DNA of 64,000 nt from G963667675 sp964291545 (GTDB lineage Bacteria > Chloroflexota > Dehalococcoidia > Lucifugimonadales > UBA3495), in contig OZ219860.1 of NCBI GenBank assembly GCA_964291545.2, positions 1-64,000 of the forward strand, given 5' to 3'. The stretch's first letter is position 1. The number at the start of each line of letters is the position of its first letter. Under the pieces are notes generated by a model, which was given only the letters and a program-made list of their open reading frames with translations, was not told where the DNA came from and searched no databases. Made by a program: the position numbers and the translations under genes. Of the stretch, positions 60,762-64,000 are shown piece by piece.

Positions 60762-61214
60762 ATGGAGTATGCATACCCTTGTAGTATCGTCCCTGACCAT
60801 GATGAGAAGTTGGCCACCGGAATTGACGCCTGGGTTGTGAGCTTCCCCGATGTCTACGGTGCAAACACCGGCGCTGACACGTGGGATGAAGCCCTTGCGC
60901 TTGCGGAAGATTGCCTGATCATGGCGCTGGGAGCTTATATGCGGATGGGAGAGCACCTACCGGTCCCCAGTCCGTTGGCCGAGGGTCAAGTGTTGATTCG
61001 CCTCCCCGTACGCGTTGTGGCCAAATTGGCGTTATACATGGCCATGAAGGAAGAGAGCATCAGCCAAACCCAGTTGGGCGCCCGTTTGGGCATTCCCCAA
61101 CCAGAGATTCATCGGATGCTCGATTCGCAGTACAAGTCCCACGTGGGGAAGTTAGAGGGGGCATTACGCGCTTTGGGCCGCGGGTTGGCGGTGTCGACAG
61201 TGACGCTTTCCTGA
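60762..61214 (+). CDS. hicB: HicB-family antitoxin-like protein
   Basis: 150 residues. The N-terminal partial RNase-H fold (WVVSFPDVYGANTGADTWDE, ALALAEDCLIMALGAYMRMG) and the C-terminal helix-turn-helix (ISQTQLGARLGIPQPEIHRML) are the HicB pattern. HicB neutralises the HicA mRNA interferase and represses its operon. Start ATG 60762, preceded by GGGGGAG. No HicA of about 60-80 residues is visible on either side, so it is solitary. It follows the DUF4145 gene by 34 bases and is likely co-transcribed with it. Confidence 0.85.
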   Translation: MEYAYPCSIVPDHDEKLATGIDAWVVSFPDVYGANTGADTWDEALALAEDCLIMALGAYMRMGEHLPVPSPLAEGQVLIRLPVRVVAKLALYMAMKEESISQTQLGARLGIPQPEIHRMLDSQYKSHVGKLEGALRALGRGLAVSTVTLS

Positions 61215-61313
61215 GGTAACTGCTTATCCCGCCCGGTTCTTGAGGCTAACCCAGTTACAGCCCTTCGAGGACTGGGCGTCGGTTTTGCACTTGCCTCCGC
61301 CATTAGCCACCCC

Positions 61314-61342
61314 TTGACTGGCGTCTAGGCGGGTCGTATAAT
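61314..61342 (+). promoter_or_regulatory. rRNA promoter upstream of 23S
   Basis: TTGACT (61314-61319) and a perfect TATAAT (61337-61342), spacing 17. It lies about 190 bases before the 23S 5' end and there is no 16S gene between, so it should drive 23S directly. Confidence 0.8.
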
Positions 61343-61417
61343 AGCGGCTCGCAAGGGAGTGTTTCGAAGAAGGATGCTGGTCATCTGACATAAGCAGTAA
61401 CCGATGGGACACCTGGG

Positions 61418-61447
61418 CGGCGGCTTGGGGTTAGGCCCCTGCCGCCG
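61418..61447 (+). promoter_or_regulatory. GC-rich hairpin in the 23S leader
   Basis: CGGCGGC (61418-61424) pairs with GCCGCCG (61441-61447), with GGGG/CCCC paired inside, then TTTCTCTT. It looks like an intrinsic terminator or an antitermination/processing hairpin in the rRNA leader. As it stands between the promoter and 23S, an attenuator or processing role is more likely than simple termination. Confidence 0.5.
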
Positions 61448-62061
61448 TTTCTCTTGTGGCACCTTAACAAAAGAATAAGAAGTCTAAATCCTGCAATAGA
61501 ACACCAATTAGTTTGGAGTTCCTAGCGTGGGTCAAGTTATTAAGGGCTTACGGTGGATGCCTTGGGACCAAGGGCCGATGAAGGGCGCGGCAAGGCTGCG
61601 ATAAGCCCCGATGAGCCGTCTAGCGGGCATAGTCGGGGATTCCCGAATGGGGTAACCCGTTCCGGTGTTGAGCCGGTTCATCCTTCCCATAGGGGAAGGA
61701 GGGTAAGCAGGGGAACTGAAACATCTAAGTACCCTGAGGAAAGTAAATCAACCGAGATTCCCTGAGTAGTGGCGAACGAAAGGGGAATAGCCCAAACCAG
61801 TGTGACTTAACGGCGCGAGGGCCTATGTCGCACCGGGGTTGTAGGGAGCGCCTTGGGTCGCCTCGTCAGACCCAAAGAAGTTACAAATCTCATCTCTAGT
61901 TGAAGGAACCTGGGAAGGACCGCCATAGAGGGTGAAAGCCCCGTAAACGAAAGGGATGGGACTTCCGGCGCTTACCCTGAGTACCACGGGGCACGGGAAA
62001 CCTTGTGGGAAACCGGGGGGACCACCCTCCAAGGCTAAATACCCTTGGTCACCGATAGCGT

Positions 62062-62095
<34 letters not shown>

Positions 62096-62661
62096 TAGCG
62101 GGGAGTGAAATAGATCTGAAACCGTAAGCCTACAGAAGGTCGTAGCCTCTCTTTCGGGAGGGGTGGCGGCGTGCCTATTGAAGAATGATCCGGGGACTTA
62201 CTTTGTGGAGCGAGGTTAAGGGACTGGAGTCCCGGAGCCGCAGCGAAAGCGAGTCTTAATAGGGCGAACAGTTCCATGCAGTAGACCCGAAACCGGGTGA
62301 GCTACCCATGGCCAGGTTGAAGGTGCGTTAACACGCACTGAAGGACCGAACTCGTGGCTGGTACAAAAGCTTGGGATGAGCTGTGGGTAGAGGTGAAATG
62401 CTAATCGAACCCGGATATAGCTGGTTCTCCCCGAAATGCATTTAGGTGCAGCCTCGGGCAACAGGTGGACGGAGGTAGGGCACTGAATGGGATATGGGGG
62501 CGTGAGCTTACCAAACCCAATCAAACCACCAATGCCGTTCAACCGATACCCGGGAGTGAGACTGCCACAGATAAGTGCGGTAGTCGAAAGGGAAACAGCC
62601 CAGACCACCGGCTAAGGCCCCCAAGCGCAGGCTAAGTGGGAAAGGAAGTGAGGTTCCCCAG

Positions 62662-62710
<49 letters not shown>

Positions 62711-62783
62711 CTGCTCACTGGTCGAGGGGTCTTGCGCCGAAAATGTAACGGGGCTTAAGCCTGCCGCCGAAGCCGTGGATGTT

Positions 62784-62938
62784 CAGGTGCAAGGGTGAAG
62801 ACTCCGCTCCCAATGGCGGGACCAACGGGCCAATCCGCCAAGTAGGGGCGTTCCGGTTTCGGCCGGAACAACCCGAAGTCGGAAAGGCCCCGCGGCGACA
62901 CCGGCGGGAAACGAGCTGGATCCCTTGGTCACCACCTG
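62784..62938 (+). other. expanded 23S helix 45, possible intervening sequence
   Basis: E. coli has only about ten bases at the tip of helix 45; here CAGGTG (62784-62789) and CACCTG (62933-62938) close 143 extra bases. The stem continues with CAAGGG (62790-62795) against CCCTTG (62922-62927), and an inner hairpin TTCCGG/CCGGAA is visible. Helix 45 is a known site of intervening sequences excised by RNase III in some bacteria. No open frame is evident inside. Confidence 0.7.
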
Positions 62939-63590
62939 GGCGTGGTAGGGGAGCGTTCCTCGGGCGACGAATGCAAGCCGTGAGACTTGCTGGAGCGCGG
63001 GGAAGTGAGAATCCCGGAATGAGTAACGTAAACTAGGGTGAAAATCCCTAGCGCCGCAAGCCCAAGGTTTCCTACGCAACGTTTATCGGCGTAGGGTTAG
63101 TCGGTCCTAAGCCGTAGGCAAGCGCCGAAGGCGATGGAGAGCAGGTTAATATTCCTGCACCGCCGTTGTTTCGCTTTAAAACCAAGGAGGGGTGCGGAAG
63201 GGCAGGTAGAGCATGCCTATTGGACATGGTGTGTCCTTGACTGTAGGCGAGCCGGGGCAGGCAAATCCACCCCGGCGTTAAGCTGAGGGTCGAGGGGATT
63301 GGTTCTTAGGGACACGAAACTCTGCTGGACCCAAGCCGACGAGAAAAGCTTCGTGGTTATGGAGCAGGGGCGACCGTACCGCAAACCGCCACTGGTGGGC
63401 TGGGATAAAAGTCCCAAGGCGCTCGAGCGAACCTCCGCTAAGGAACTAGACAAAAGAGCCCCGTAACTTTGGGAGAAGGGGCCCCCCGGGGGGTGAAGCC
63501 ACTTGCTGGTGGAGCGCTCTGGGGGCGCAGAGAAGAAGGCCGGGCGACTGTTTAACAAAAACACAGGTCTGTGCTAAGGGGAAACCCAAC

Positions 63591-63630
<40 letters not shown>

Positions 63631-63688
63631 CAAGGGGTGCAAGCCCCGAACTGAAGCCCCGGTGAACGGCGGCCGTAACTCTAACGGT

Positions 63689-64000
63689 CAACCGAGCAGC
63701 GCAATCAGGCTCAGGGCGCAAAGCCCAGGGTCGGAAGGCTGTTTAAGGCCGTTGTAAAATCCGGCTGTATGCTGGGAAGTCCGAGTATCCGGCGCTACCC
63801 ATCCCTGATGGGTGACAAAGTGTCCGGTGCGGATAATCAGCAGGAAAGGCCCCAGACGCGAAGCGCTTCCCAGGTCCAATGGGAGTTGCGGAGCCCTGGG
63901 GAATCCTCAGAGACCATATGCCGGAATCCCTGGCGGAACGTGGGATAAGAGATGGTCCGATCTGCACGGCGACGTGTAGAGGCCGGCAGAAATGACCGGC
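63689..64000 (+). mobile_element. group I intron in 23S rRNA after position 1923 (E. coli numbering), truncated by window end
   Basis: A self-splicing intron fold can be traced by hand. P1: exon AACGGT (63683-63688) with guide GCCGTT (63748-63753), the last exon U pairing with G. P3: CCGGC 63761-63765 with GCCGG 63920-63924. P4: GCTG 63771-63774 with CAGC 63838-63841. P5: TCCG 63780-63783 with CGGA 63830-63833, and outer CCGG/CCGG, CCCAT/ATGGG. P7: GACCAT 63912-63917 with ATGGTC 63952-63957. P8: ATCCC 63926-63930 with GGGAT 63942-63946. J8/7 is AAGAG. P9: TGCACG/CGTGTA closed by a GCGA tetraloop. Both CAGAGACCATA and AAGAGATGGTCC match the R and S core elements. The 3' end is not seen, nor any endonuclease gene so far. 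Confidence 0.9.

Overview
The window is bacterial, GC-rich (roughly 60% or more by eye) and densely coded on both strands. The gene content fits the Chloroflexota, most likely the Dehalococcoidia/SAR202 branch. Reasons: a 23S rRNA gene with its own promoter and no 16S gene upstream; paired luciferase-like flavin monooxygenases beside a molybdopterin hydroxylase subunit and a Rieske protein; a DUF5679 zinc-ribbon protein; an archaeal-type PEP carboxylase; and CoA-transferase paralogues. The placement is inferred from content, not from a computed tree.

Layout. 1-6 kb: lipA, a short hemA, a SWIM zinc-finger protein, alaS and ruvX, then tRNA-Gln(UUG). 6-12.4 kb: a Cys-motif membrane protein with a YtkA-like partner, a NYN/OST-HTH protein split by a frame change, a GH63-like glycosidase and a solitary HigA. 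12.4-17.8 kb (minus): a tightly packed operon of an unknown protein, recF, purL and a GT4 glycosyltransferase. 17.9-27.8 kb: a SelW-like gene with an in-frame UGA, a pentapeptide-repeat protein, a BioD/DRTGG protein, a CocE-type hydrolase, a YkgJ-type protein, an SDR, a copper ATPase and a zinc alcohol dehydrogenase. 28-39.2 kb: Nudix, MqnA-like, NHL/DUF1501/DUF1800 genes, a YceI lipoprotein, PpcA, two CoA-transferase alpha-type genes and a second SelW-like gene with an in-frame UGA. 39-53 kb: cobyric acid synthase with a phosphatase, an aminotransferase, PAC2, endonuclease III, argC, tRNA-Glu(UUC), an aldo/keto reductase, and a minus-strand run ybeY-dnaX-ybaB-recR-recO-accC-bccP. 53.5-59.6 kb: a xanthine-dehydrogenase-type large subunit, two LLM flavin oxidoreductases and a Rieske protein. 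60-61.2 kb: DUF4145 and HicB. 61.3-64 kb: promoter, leader and 23S rRNA.

The most notable finds are RNA-level. First, the 23S gene is interrupted after the base equivalent to E. coli U1923 by a group I intron whose P1, P3, P4, P5, P7, P8 and P9 pairings can be traced by hand; it runs off the window end. Second, the same 23S gene carries about 143 extra nucleotides in helix 45, a known site for excised intervening sequences. Third, two Rdx/SelW-like genes about 21 kb apart each have TGA at the second redox position of the CxxC motif, in frame with good ribosome binding sites and conserved flanks. This indicates selenocysteine, because other genes here, such as alaS and copA, end normally with TGA.

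Functionally the genes suggest a heterotroph with oxidative catabolism (flavin monooxygenases, Mo hydroxylase, CoA transfer, biotin carboxylase), cobalamin-related synthesis, copper export and standard DNA repair. No CRISPR array, insertion sequence or prophage was seen.
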